This document shows, piece after piece, positions 8,752-18,505 of a DNA stretch of 64,000 nucleotides; position 1 is the first letter of the stretch; each line of letters opens with the position of its first letter. The stretch comes from Rhodobacterales bacterium (lineage in GTDB: Bacteria; Pseudomonadota; Alphaproteobacteria; Rhodobacterales; Rhodobacteraceae): assembly GCA_002747035.1 (NCBI GenBank), contig PDRZ01000018.1, forward strand, positions 104,492 to 168,491, read 5' to 3'. Made by a program: the position numbers and the translations under genes. The notes beneath the pieces were generated by a model, which had not been told where the DNA came from, searched no databases, and saw nothing but the letters and a program-made list of their open reading frames with translations.

Positions 8752-10401
8752 TCAGGCGTTCTGACCAGCCGCCTTGCCGGAAAAGATACAGCCGCCCAGA
8801 AAGGTGCCTTCCAACGCATTATACCCGTGATAGCCGCCACCGCCGAAACCCGACACCTCGCCGGCGGCAAAAAGCCCTTCGAACACCGTGCCATCGGGGC
8901 GCAGCACGCGGGATTGCAGGTCTGTATGCAGGCCACCCAGCGATTTGCGGGTCAGGATGTTGAGCCGGACGGCAATCAATGGTCCCTTGGCAGGGTCCAG
9001 AATCCTGTGCGGTTTGGCCGTGCGCACCAGCCTGTCGCCGCGATAGTTACGGGCGGTATGGATAAACGACACCTGACTGTCCTTGGTAAAGGCATTGTCC
9101 ATCTGCAAATCGCGCGCCATGATCTGGGCGCGGATTTTGGCGGGGTCCAGCGGCGCGTCGGGCGTGATCGCATTCATGCCCGCAATCAGCGTCTCAAGCT
9201 CATCGGCGACGACGAAATCTTCGCCATGCTGTTTAAAGGCCTCAACCGCGCGGGTCGCACCCTTTGAAAAGGTCCGTTCTTTCAACACTTCCAGCATCTT
9301 CCCCGACACGAAATCAGGGTTCTGTTCCGAGCCCGAAAGCGCAAATTCCTTTTCGATGATTTTCTGGGTCAGCACGAACCAGCTGTGGTCATGCCCGGTC
9401 GACAGGATGCGTTTCAGCGTGGCGAGCGAGTCAAAACCGGGCAGGAAGGGGGCCTCCATCCGGTCCCCCAGCGCGTCGAACCACATGGAGGACGGCCCGG
9501 GCAAAACCCGGATGCCGTGATTGGGCCAGATCGGATCCCAATTGGACAGCCCTTCGGTGTAATGCCACATGCGGTCTTCGTTGATCGCCCCTGCCCCGGC
9601 GGATTTGGCGACCTGGGCCAGTTGGCCATCCACATAATCGGGCACCCCGGCCACCATGCGTTTGGGCGCGGGGCCAAGCCGCTCTGTCGGCCATTGGCGG
9701 CGCACCTGATCATGATCCCCGCCAATCCCGCCGGTGGTGATGACGATACTGTCGGCCTCGTATTCGAATTGCCCCAGAACCTCGCGATTGGTCGAGGCCC
9801 CGCGCACCGCAGTGTCATCGGCGAGGATATCGCCGGTGACGCCCGTGGCGCGCCCATCGGTTTGCACCAGCCCGGTGACCTTGTGACGATGGCAAAAGAT
9901 CAACCTGCCCGCCGCCGCGTGGTCGTGGGCAAACCGGGCATAGGGGGCCACGATACCCTCGCCCGCGCCCCAGGTGATATGAAAGCGTGGCACCGAATTG
10001 CCATGCCCGTGGGCCATGCCACCGCCCCGTTCGGCCCAGCCCACCACGGGGAACCAGCGCATCCCGATGGCGGCGAGATCTTCGCGCATCCGCCCGGCGG
10101 CATATTCCAGATAGGCCATGGCCACACGGCGCGGGTTTTCGTCTTCGGGGCGGTCAAATTGCGCCGAGCCGAGCCAGTCGCTGGTGGCCAGTTCCAGACT
10201 GTCGCGAATGCCCATCCGGCGCTGTTCGGGCGTGTCGATCATGAACAGCCCGCCAAGGGACCAAAACGCCTGTCCCCCCAGAGATTGCGGGCCTTCCTGA
10301 TCAATCAGGCGCACGGATCGCCCGCGCCCCACCGCCTCGTGCGCGGCGACAAGACCGGCCAATCCGCCGCCAATGATGATGATATCGGTTTTGTCCGCCA
10401 T
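8752..10401 (-). CDS. FAD-binding dehydrogenase (fumarate reductase / ketosteroid dehydrogenase-like)
   Basis: 549-residue flavoprotein. The N-terminal FAD Rossmann motif is IIIIGGGLAGLVAAHEA (about residues 7-23) and a second FAD contact is the C-terminal GLFAAGEVSGFGGGGYHGYN. The architecture is that of the FAD_binding_2 family, which includes fumarate reductase and 3-ketosteroid dehydrogenases. Proteins of this length are usually annotated only as FAD-binding dehydrogenase, and the substrate cannot be read from the sequence. No signal peptide is seen, so it is probably cytoplasmic. It may be co-transcribed with the DUF1989 gene downstream. Confidence 0.85.
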   Translation of the reverse strand: MADKTDIIIIGGGLAGLVAAHEAVGRGRSVRLIDQEGPQSLGGQAFWSLGGLFMIDTPEQRRMGIRDSLELATSDWLGSAQFDRPEDENPRRVAMAYLEYAAGRMREDLAAIGMRWFPVVGWAERGGGMAHGHGNSVPRFHITWGAGEGIVAPYARFAHDHAAAGRLIFCHRHKVTGLVQTDGRATGVTGDILADDTAVRGASTNREVLGQFEYEADSIVITTGGIGGDHDQVRRQWPTERLGPAPKRMVAGVPDYVDGQLAQVAKSAGAGAINEDRMWHYTEGLSNWDPIWPNHGIRVLPGPSSMWFDALGDRMEAPFLPGFDSLATLKRILSTGHDHSWFVLTQKIIEKEFALSGSEQNPDFVSGKMLEVLKERTFSKGATRAVEAFKQHGEDFVVADELETLIAGMNAITPDAPLDPAKIRAQIMARDLQMDNAFTKDSQVSFIHTARNYRGDRLVRTAKPHRILDPAKGPLIAVRLNILTRKSLGGLHTDLQSRVLRPDGTVFEGLFAAGEVSGFGGGGYHGYNALEGTFLGGCIFSGKAAGQNA

Positions 10402-10526
10402 ACCCGCGCGCCCCTATGCCCTGTGCCGAACCTGTTTGGGTTCAGGCAAGCATAGCGCGCCGGACGTCAGGGCACGCATTTGACGTAACGTCGAAGAAGA
10501 AGCGGGATGCAGGGTCGACCGCACGA

Positions 10527-10635
10527 GGTATAGCTGACGGGCGTGGATTTTGATCCCAAAACCCACAAAGCATCCGCGTAATATCAGGGACTTATAGCCA
10601 AAAGGCCCAATCAGAACTGTGTCGTGTGGCTATAT
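10527..10635 (+). repeat. Dispersed palindromic repeat family A, copy 2
   Basis: 109 bp aligned end to end with 16385-16505 and, inverted, with 2762-2871. It starts AGGTATAGCTGACGGGC. The terminal hairpin arms are TATAGCCAAAA and GTGTGGCTATA, with weaker inner pairing than copy 3 (CCCAATC against ACTGTGT). It lies upstream of the FAD dehydrogenase gene. Confidence 0.85.
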
Positions 10636-10655
10636 CGCGACCGCCCCGGAAAGGT

Positions 10656-10684
10656 GCCCCGTCATGAACAGGTCAGGACGGGGC
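10656..10684 (-). terminator. Hairpin after the 50-residue gene
   Basis: Arms GCCCCGTC / GACGGGGC with a 13-nt loop lie just downstream of the small gene on the minus strand. There is no clear T run, so termination is only possible. Confidence 0.35.
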
Positions 10685-10690
10685 CGATGA

Positions 10691-10843
10691 TCAGGCGGCG
10701 GCCTTCACATATTCATAATAGCCTTCCTCACCCTCGCCTGCCTGGGCACGGGGCGGGGTGGTTTCAGAGGGCGTATAGTACGACCAAGCCTGTTCCAGAT
10801 GTTGCAGAGCCTTGGCAGCGATTTCTTTTTGCGAGTTCGACAT
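10691..10843 (-). CDS. Conserved small protein, 50 residues, unknown function
   Basis: Starts MSNSQKEIAAKALQHLEQAW and ends in an acidic, tyrosine-rich tail (GEGEEGYYEYVKAAA). A good GGAG site sits 6 nt upstream of ATG 10843, and the codon use matches neighbouring genes. It is soluble, with no transmembrane or signal segment, and the first half is predicted to be helical. Small proteins of this shape recur in roseobacters, but I know of no assigned function. The nearest neighbours are not co-oriented enough to suggest a pathway. Confidence 0.65.
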   Translation of the reverse strand: MSNSQKEIAAKALQHLEQAWSYYTPSETTPPRAQAGEGEEGYYEYVKAAA

Positions 10844-11017
10844 TGCGGTCTCCACTGATATGTCAGAACTCCTCCCGTGGGGGAACATATAGTGGAAAAA
10901 ACTCTTTTGCACCCGCTGCGCACGCAGACCAGCCATGCAACAGGGGCAATTTTCCCTACGTCACCCAAGTGTGGGCACAAGTGACAGAAGAACACGCGGT
11001 ACCAGGGCGGATGAGTG

Positions 11018-11030
11018 CGGAAACGCTTTA
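11018..11030. repeat. Half-site of palindromic repeat family B at the GNAT stop codon
   Basis: The 13 bases CGGAAACGCTTTA match the right arm of family B. On the minus strand this reads TAAAGCGTTTCCG, and its TAA is the stop codon of the acetyltransferase gene. Confidence 0.55.
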
Positions 11031-11519
11031 ACCCGATTGCCCAAATGCCGACGGGTAGGTCAGCGTGACCTCTGGTGCCTGTTCTCCCGGGCCAGCCAGC
11101 AGGGTGTGGGAAATCGGATAGGGCGAGGTCATCCGCGCCGCACGGGCATGGGAAAATCCGGCCTTTTCATAGAATCCCGGCTCTCCCAGTACAACAACAT
11201 GCGCCCTGGCCAGCCGGGCCCATTCTGTCAATTGACCGATCATGCGTCTGCCATGCCCCTGACCCTGGTAATCGGGGTGGATGGCGACGGGGGCAAGGCA
11301 AAGCCACCCCTTGGGGGATTTCATATGCGAAAGCGCGTAATAACCGATGATCCGCTCCCCCAGCGGCAAGACCTGTTCTCCGGCCATGTCGCCCTGTTTG
11401 CGCAAATGACGCACCAGTGCCGCCTGGTCATTTCCACGAAACGCTTTTTGCAAAAGCTGTTCCACGGCGGTTTCTTCACCGGGGTGGAGTTCGCGAATGA
11501 AATCTGGGGATTGGGGCAT
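11028..11519 (-). CDS. GNAT family N-acetyltransferase (YhbS-like)
   Basis: 163 residues from MPQSPDFIRELHPGEETAVE. The acetyl-CoA pyrophosphate loop is visible as HPDYQGQGHGRRMIGQL, preceded by the LCLAPVAIHP strand, and the late VVLGEPGFYEKAGF motif is typical of the YhbS/Eis-like small GNATs. The acceptor substrate is unknown. Several longer in-frame starts exist upstream to 11801, but that extension runs through the groEL terminator and has no homology, so 11519 is chosen. The stop codon belongs to a family B repeat half-site. Confidence 0.85.
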   Translation of the reverse strand: MPQSPDFIRELHPGEETAVEQLLQKAFRGNDQAALVRHLRKQGDMAGEQVLPLGERIIGYYALSHMKSPKGWLCLAPVAIHPDYQGQGHGRRMIGQLTEWARLARAHVVVLGEPGFYEKAGFSHARAARMTSPYPISHTLLAGPGEQAPEVTLTYPSAFGQSG

Positions 11520-11857
11520 GGGTCGGTTCCGGGGTCTTTGTGGGCGTTGGAGGCGTTGGGGGGTCGCGTCACCATAGAAGGGTTCGGGAATAAGGGAAGA
11601 GAGCAACGGGATGAGGAGGTAAACCGCGCAGTCGCCGTCCCACAGGAACGTAAACAAGACCCGTTGAACAAGAAACCAGTGAACACGAAAAAGGGCCGCC
11701 TCGGTGGAGCGGCCCTTTCTTGATCTTTGTGACGATCTGACCCTTTCGACATGCGCGCGATGCGCGCCGGTCTGTCGGGTAACGAAGCTCCTGGCATTCA
11801 CCCCATGGGGGTGAACACCTATCGCCTGACGGTCAATTTCCCTTTGGGAAACTAACC
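11520..11857. other. Intergenic region between the GNAT gene and groEL
   Basis: About 338 bp containing the groESL terminator at 11690-11722 and the promoter region of the GNAT gene. Apart from these I see nothing in it; the frame that reads through it is the artificial extension of the GNAT gene. Confidence 0.6.
11690..11722 (-). terminator. Terminator of the groESL operon
   Basis: Stem GGGCCGC / GCGGCCC extended by AAA / TTT pairs with a loop of about 9 nt. On the minus strand it is followed by a run of five T. It lies about 140 bp after the groEL stop. Confidence 0.75.
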
Positions 11858-13522
<1,665 letters not shown>

Positions 13523-13555
13523 TCAGATTTTTGGTGACAGAAATGGGTTCGGCAA

Positions 13556-13843
13556 TCAGCCGATGATGCCCATGATGTCGGATTCTTTCATGATCAGCAG
13601 CTCTTCACCGTCCAGGGTGATTTCGGTGCCGGACCATTTGCCGAACAGGATCTTGTCGCCTTCCTTGACGTCCATCGGAATCCGGTCGCCATCATCGTCA
13701 CGCGCACCGGCGCCCACGGCAACAACCACGCCTTCGGCGGGTTTTTCTTTTGCGCTATCGGGAATGATCAGCCCGCCTGCGGTTTTCTCTTCGCTTTCAA
13801 CGCGGCGAACGACCACGCGGTCATGAAGCGGTGTAAATGCCAT
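13556..13843 (-). CDS. groES: Co-chaperonin GroES (10 kDa)
   Basis: 95 residues, full length. It caps GroEL rings. The mobile loop region (residues about 17-32, with the hydrophobic TAGGLIIPD) and the C-terminal [16 protein letters not shown] are recognisable. Ribosome site AAGGAG lies 8 nt before ATG 13843. It is the first gene of groESL, and the CIRCE operator sits 68-94 bp upstream of its start. Confidence 0.99.
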   Translation of the reverse strand: MAFTPLHDRVVVRRVESEEKTAGGLIIPDSAKEKPAEGVVVAVGAGARDDDGDRIPMDVKEGDKILFGKWSGTEITLDGEELLIMKESDIMGIIG

Positions 13844-13910
13844 CCTTGAGGCTCCTTAAGCTCAAAGTTTCTCACAAAGGACCCCTGTGCCCAATGGCAC
13901 CCCGGGGCCG

Positions 13911-13937
13911 CTATCACTCATTCGGTTCGAGTGCTAA
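13911..13937 (-). promoter_or_regulatory. CIRCE operator (HrcA site) of groESL
   Basis: On the minus strand TTAGCACTC is followed by 9 nt and GAGTGATAG. The left arm is a perfect CIRCE half and the right arm has one mismatch to GAGTGCTAA. HrcA binding here would repress groESL at normal temperature. Confidence 0.92.
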
Positions 13938-14201
13938 CGACGCATAGCTAAGGAGCCGGTGCGGGTGAGTCAAGCAAGGGGTGGAGAAAATTTTACCCGG
14001 ACGAACCGGGATCTGCGGTGCGGTGGAGCCTGTTGGGGGTGGGGATCGCTCGAGTGCGGCGGGTGCGGAAGCCGCGCAAACGGGTTTGAGTGACGCATTT
14101 GCGCAGGGCTGGACCCGGCGCTCATCTGTCAGGGCATTGCCTTTGCCCCGGCTTGCGGGCAAAGCTGGGGTCACGGTTTTTGCTACTCATAGGTGTTCGT
14201 G

Positions 14202-15224
14202 ATGGGACTGCGCGCGTTTCTTTTGACCTTGCTGCTGGGGCTGACTGGGCTGAACCTGCCCGGTGCGGCCCGCGCCCAGTGCCAGGGGCGCGACCTGTTG
14301 CCCGATATGGCCCCCGACGCGCGTGCCGCCCTGCAAGCCCGCGCCGAAAAGGTGCCCTATGGCACCGGGCTATTGTGGCGCGCCACGCGGAGCGAAGCCG
14401 ACGGCGCGCGCACAGTGCTGACCATATTCGGCAGCTATCATCTGCATCACGCCCGGACACAGGCGCATTTCGAACTGTTGCGTCCGATTGGCGAAGCCGC
14501 CGACGTTGCGTGGTTCGAGATGAACGCAACCGACATGGCCACGTTTGAACGCGAGGCGGCGCAGAACCCCGCGGTCTTGTTCCGCAACGAAGGCCCCACC
14601 CTGCCCGAACAGCTGTCCGAAGCAGATTGGCAGCTTGTACGCGAAAAGATGGCGGCGCGGGGGTTTCCCGGCTTTCTGACCGCGAAGATGAAACCGATTT
14701 TCGTGTCGATGATGCTGGGCCTGTCGCCCTGTCAGATGCGTGCCATGCAGGACCCCGACAAAAAGGGGATCGACGATGTGCTGGCCCGGCATTTCGAAGG
14801 GGCAGGAAAGGACACGCGGTCCCTGGAACATTACCTTACCGCGCTGTCGGTGATGGACGGGGTGTCCCATAAGGATCAGATCGACATGCTGCGCCTGTCG
14901 CTTTACCTTCCACAGGACCCGGACGACATTCTTGAAACCATGTACCGCGCCTATCTGCGCGAAGAAATCGCGGTGTTCTGGGAATATGGTCGGTACCTGT
15001 CGCTGGCCCATGGGGGCGACGGGGTGGAAGAGGATTTCGCGCAGCTCGAAGACCTGCTTCTGAGCCGACGCAACCGGGCCTGGGTTGATCTTTTGCTGCG
15101 TGACGCGGTGGGGGGCACCCATTTTTTGACCTTTGGTGCGGCGCATCTGATCGGGGAAAACGGGGTTCTGGCGCTGCTTCGGGGCGCGGGGTTCACGATC
15201 GAACGGATGCCTCTGGGCACATGA
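14202..15224 (+). CDS. TraB/GumN-family secreted protein
   Basis: About 340 residues with a clear signal peptide (MGLRAFLLTLLLGLTGLNLP, cleavage near AARA). The TraB/GumN family signature is seen as FGSYHLHHART in the first third and FLTFGAAHLIGENGVLALLR at the C-terminus, with the conserved Gly-His and Gly-Glu-Asn-Gly pieces. The family is related to Tiki-like metalloproteases, but its bacterial substrate is unknown. It probably acts in the periplasm. A GTG three codons upstream (14193) is an alternative start; ATG 14202 gives the better signal peptide. Confidence 0.8.
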   Translation: MGLRAFLLTLLLGLTGLNLPGAARAQCQGRDLLPDMAPDARAALQARAEKVPYGTGLLWRATRSEADGARTVLTIFGSYHLHHARTQAHFELLRPIGEAADVAWFEMNATDMATFEREAAQNPAVLFRNEGPTLPEQLSEADWQLVREKMAARGFPGFLTAKMKPIFVSMMLGLSPCQMRAMQDPDKKGIDDVLARHFEGAGKDTRSLEHYLTALSVMDGVSHKDQIDMLRLSLYLPQDPDDILETMYRAYLREEIAVFWEYGRYLSLAHGGDGVEEDFAQLEDLLLSRRNRAWVDLLLRDAVGGTHFLTFGAAHLIGENGVLALLRGAGFTIERMPLGT

Positions 15225-15344
15225 GCGCAGGAAAGGTTGAGGAATCGGCGCACGGGGTGTTTGCCAGAGGGCAGTGTCACGGGCCGGATTGAGCCGGTCA
15301 TTGAGCCACCCCGGGCGGAAAAGCCCGCGTGGAAAGGGATTACC

Positions 15345-16226
15345 ATGCAAATAAAATGCAACGGCATCACTCTTGAGGTCGAAGACCACGGCGATCCGGC
15401 GCATCCGGCGCTGATCCTGATCCGGGGGCTGGGCACCCAACTGGTCCATTGGCCGGGCAATTTCATCCAGGGTTTCGTGAAGGCCGGGTTTCGCACCGTG
15501 GTGTTTGACAACCGCGACGTGGGTCTGTCCGCCCGCTGTCCGGTCAACGGGGTGAACAGCGACCCACGGGCGATCACTGATGCGGTTCTGGCGGGGGAAA
15601 TACCCCGGGCGGCCTATACGCTGGAGGATATGGCCGCGGATGTGGTTGGGATGCTGGATACGCTGGGGATTGAACGCGCCCATGTGTTCGGCATCTCGAT
15701 GGGCGGGACGATTGCCCAGATATTGGCGCTGAACCACGCCGAGAGGGTGATCACCGACACGATTGTGATGACCGCCTGTCGCCCACTGTTTGACCCGGCC
15801 CATGCGGGTGAGATCCTGCCCCGCCTGCTGGCCTGGCCCGAAACGCTGGACGAGGCGCAGGACAACTGGGTCGCCGGCCATGCCTCGTTCGGATCGCCGG
15901 GATATCCGATGGCCGAAGCCGATATCCGCGCCGAAGCCCGCGCGGCCTTTGCCCGCGGATCAGATGCGGAGGGCGTGAACCGGCAATTGCTGGCAATCCT
16001 GCACGGGGCAGATCGGCGCGAGGCGTTGCGGGCGGTGGACATGCCGTGCCTGATCATCCACGGCGTGGACGACACGTTGATTCCGGTCGAGATGGGGGCA
16101 GAAATCGCGGACTGTATCCCCGGATCGGAATACCATGCGATCAAGGGCATGGGGCATATCATCACGCCGCTTCTGGCCCCGGAAATCGTGTCGCTCGTGG
16201 CAGATTTCATACGGCGCAACGGTTAA
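15345..16226 (+). CDS. Alpha/beta-hydrolase fold protein
   Basis: 293 residues from MQIKCNGITLEVEDHGDPAH. The nucleophile elbow is GISMGG (Ser118), the acid is expected in HGVDDTLIP and the catalytic His in IKGMGHIITP, so the triad is complete. The oxyanion-side motif is IRGLGTQL. It resembles the 3-oxoadipate enol-lactonase and tetracenomycin esterase-like branch, but the substrate is unknown. The ATG has GGAAAGGGAT upstream. An in-frame extension to 15237 lacks homology and is rejected. Confidence 0.85.
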   Translation: MQIKCNGITLEVEDHGDPAHPALILIRGLGTQLVHWPGNFIQGFVKAGFRTVVFDNRDVGLSARCPVNGVNSDPRAITDAVLAGEIPRAAYTLEDMAADVVGMLDTLGIERAHVFGISMGGTIAQILALNHAERVITDTIVMTACRPLFDPAHAGEILPRLLAWPETLDEAQDNWVAGHASFGSPGYPMAEADIRAEARAAFARGSDAEGVNRQLLAILHGADRREALRAVDMPCLIIHGVDDTLIPVEMGAEIADCIPGSEYHAIKGMGHIITPLLAPEIVSLVADFIRRNG

Positions 16227-16384
16227 ACCGACGCCGGGTTGGCGCAGGGGAGCCAATGAGGGTTGCACATGTGGTTTCGTCGCCCATCGGGCACCGACCG
16301 GGACCGTTTGAGCAACTTGACCAAACGCCCCATTTCCCGACCCCCGATCGAAGCCTTGCGACGGGCTTTGCCCATTGGATCGCG

Positions 16385-16505
16385 AGGTATAGCTGACAGG
16401 AGTGGATTTTGATCCCAAACTCCACGAAGCATCAGCGTAAAATCAGAGACTTTCAGAGACTTATAGCCAAAAGGCACAATCACGATTGTGTCGTTTGGCT
16501 ATATT
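16385..16505 (+). repeat. Dispersed palindromic repeat family A, copy 3 with an internal 10-bp duplication
   Basis: 121 bp. It has the same order of blocks as copy 2 but carries TCAGAGACTT twice in tandem. Its terminal hairpin is the best of the three: arms TATAGCCAAA / TTTGGCTATA and CACAATC / GATTGTG around a two-base centre. Confidence 0.88.
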
Positions 16506-16549
16506 TCGCTGCGCTCGGCCCGGCACCACTCTGCCACGTGGGACACCCG

Positions 16550-16606
16550 GAAAAGCCCCCGGCAAGGTCGGGGTGGGTGGGTGGGCGACCTTGCCGGGGG
16601 CTTTTC
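16550..16606. terminator. Long perfect hairpin with a G-quadruplex motif as its loop
   Basis: The two 21-nt arms (16550-16570 and 16586-16606) are exact reverse complements and begin with GAAAAG / end with CTTTTC, so the hairpin can terminate in both directions. It lies 5 bp after the stop of the DUF2161 gene on the minus strand. The 15-nt loop on the plus strand is GGGTGGGTGGGTGGG, a canonical four-tract G-quadruplex sequence. Confidence 0.85.
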
Positions 16607-16611
16607 TCAGG

Positions 16612-17277
16612 TCAGAGCGCCGCGTCTGCGATTTCGCTTCGTCCATGATCGCTTAGTGCATAGATTCCCTTTTCCACCCGCATGAACCAACCGTAATGAT
16701 TGTCTGCCATCATGCGCGTTGCACGGGTCACGCCGGTCTCGCGCGCGACCACCGCCCCTTTGGAAGGGCCTTCGCAGGCCAGATATTCGGCGCATTTGAC
16801 CGCGTCCTGGCGATAGGCTGTCACGATGATGTCGCGCGCCATTCCGCCCTTGTTCGGATCGCCCCTGCGCCCCGCAAATTCCTTTAACAACGCCGTCTTG
16901 TGTCGTCTGGACTTGCGCGGCTGAAACGGCACCGGATCGCAATGGGCCTGTACCTGCCCATCCGCCAGCCGCACCGACAGCACCCCGATCCCCAACCGTT
17001 TGCACAGGCCGACATTGCCCTTGAATGCACGCCAGCCCGCCTTTCCTTTCCACCGGGGCACCGCCACATAAACCGTATCGCTGACCCGTTGACGCGCCAC
17101 CGCCTGTTGCAGCAGGGTCAGCGAAAACCCGAGCTTGAGTTCGACGATCAGCGGGTCATCGCCATCCCGCACCGCCACCACGTCGGCGGCCCCCACCTCT
17201 CCCTTAACCTCATATCCCTGCCCCAGCAGGAAGGCCTTTACCGGCGCATAAAGATCAGTTTCCGAGATACGTGTCAT
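16612..17277 (-). CDS. DUF2161 family protein, possible PD-(D/E)XK-type nuclease fold
   Basis: 221 residues beginning MTRISETDLYAPVKAFLLGQ. The segment ADVVAVRDGDDPLIVELKLG (about residues 31-50) has the D-x(n)-ExK arrangement of the PD-(D/E)XK superfamily. The C-terminal half carries a winged-helix-like stretch (GPSKGAVVARETGVTRATRM) and ends NHYGWFMRVEKGIYALSDHG. It is probably a DNA-associated protein, but the activity is undetermined. It is a single gene ending at the G-quadruplex-loop terminator. Confidence 0.75.
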   Translation of the reverse strand: MTRISETDLYAPVKAFLLGQGYEVKGEVGAADVVAVRDGDDPLIVELKLGFSLTLLQQAVARQRVSDTVYVAVPRWKGKAGWRAFKGNVGLCKRLGIGVLSVRLADGQVQAHCDPVPFQPRKSRRHKTALLKEFAGRRGDPNKGGMARDIIVTAYRQDAVKCAEYLACEGPSKGAVVARETGVTRATRMMADNHYGWFMRVEKGIYALSDHGRSEIADAAL

Positions 17278-17431
17278 CGCCCCAGCCTAGCCGCTTGCTC
17301 CGCACTTGAAAACCTCTGTCCACCCGCCACGCCGCAGCGCGGCAAAATGGCCGGTGCAAGCAGAGGTGACAAGCCCGCCCACCCGCTCTATAAGCCCCCA
17401 AAACCGCTTTTATTCACAGGAATGACACATC

Positions 17432-18355
17432 ATGACCACGCTTGTTTTTGGCCATAAATCCCCCGACACCGACTCCACCGGTTCGCCGCTGATCTGGGAA
17501 TGGTATCTCAACGACGTCAAGGGCGAAGCCGCTGAGGCGCGCCTGCTGGGGGAACCCAACACCGAAGCCCTGTTCATGCTGGACCGCTGGAACCTGAACA
17601 AACCGACCATCATGTCGGACATCGAGGACGGTCAGGCCTGTGTCATCGTCGACACCAACAACCCTGCCGAGCTTCCCGCCAATATCAATGGTGCGGATGT
17701 GCGTGCGATCATCGACCACCACAAGCTGGTTGGCGGTCTTGAAACCGCGGGTCCGATCGACATCACCATCCGTCCGCTGGCCTGTACCGCGACCCTGATG
17801 ATCGACCTGATGGGCAATGACGCCTATGCCAGGATGCCCGAAGCCATCAAGGGCGCGGCGCTGACCTGTATTCTCAGCGACACGCTGGAATTCCGTTCGC
17901 CCACCACCACCGACCACGACCGTGCCGTGGCCGAAAAGCTGGCCGTCGATCTGGGCGTGTCGATCCCGGATTACGCCGCCGACATGTTCGCCGCGAAATC
18001 CGATGTCTCGGCCTTCTCGGATGCCGAATTGCTGCGGATGGACAGCAAGGAATACGCTGTGGGCGACACCAGGTTCCGCGTCTCGGTTCTTGAAACCACC
18101 GCCCCCGCCACGGTTCTGGACCGCAAGGCCAGCCTGATGGCCGCGATGACCTCGGTGGCCGCCGAAGACGGTGTCGATCAGGTGCTGTTGTTCGTGGTCG
18201 ACATCCTGAATGAAGAGGCCACCCTGCTGGTTCCCAACGACCTTGTGAAAACCGTTGCGAAAAAGAGCTTTGACGCCGACGCCACCGGCGATGCCGTGGT
18301 CCTGCCCGGCATCATGAGCCGCAAGAAACAGATCATCCCCAACCTCGCGGTGTGA
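17432..18355 (+). CDS. ppaC: Manganese-dependent inorganic pyrophosphatase (family II)
   Basis: Hydrolyses pyrophosphate to phosphate in the cytoplasm. 307 residues with all family II landmarks: the metal ligands in VFGHKSPDTDS (His8, Asp12, Asp14), the DHH motif IIDHHK (Asp95-His97), an Asp in VIVDTNN (about 74), and the C-terminal substrate-binding SRKKQ (about 296-300). It is monocistronic, with a terminator 29 bp downstream. A family I enzyme is excluded by the DHH motif. Confidence 0.97.
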   Translation: MTTLVFGHKSPDTDSTGSPLIWEWYLNDVKGEAAEARLLGEPNTEALFMLDRWNLNKPTIMSDIEDGQACVIVDTNNPAELPANINGADVRAIIDHHKLVGGLETAGPIDITIRPLACTATLMIDLMGNDAYARMPEAIKGAALTCILSDTLEFRSPTTTDHDRAVAEKLAVDLGVSIPDYAADMFAAKSDVSAFSDAELLRMDSKEYAVGDTRFRVSVLETTAPATVLDRKASLMAAMTSVAAEDGVDQVLLFVVDILNEEATLLVPNDLVKTVAKKSFDADATGDAVVLPGIMSRKKQIIPNLAV

Positions 18356-18383
18356 TCCGTTTTATCTGTTTTACCAATCCACG

Positions 18384-18412
18384 AAAGGGCGTCCCATGTG
18401 GGGTGCCCTTTT
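18384..18412 (+). terminator. Terminator after ppaC
   Basis: Stem AAAGGGC-CCC / GGG-GCCCTTT with a short loop is followed by TTTTGCATTTTT, 29 bp after the ppaC stop. Confidence 0.75.
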
Positions 18413-18505
18413 GCATTTTTGCTATTTTGCATTGCGTGCGCCTGTTTGCCAGCATGGCCCAACGTCACCGTTTTCAACACCCGAAAAACCCGGCACCCTC
18501 TTCCC

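Noticed and set aside
16550-16606. Insertion-sequence inverted repeats
   Set aside because: The arms are only 15 bp apart, with no transposase and no target duplication; the features are those of a hairpin terminator.
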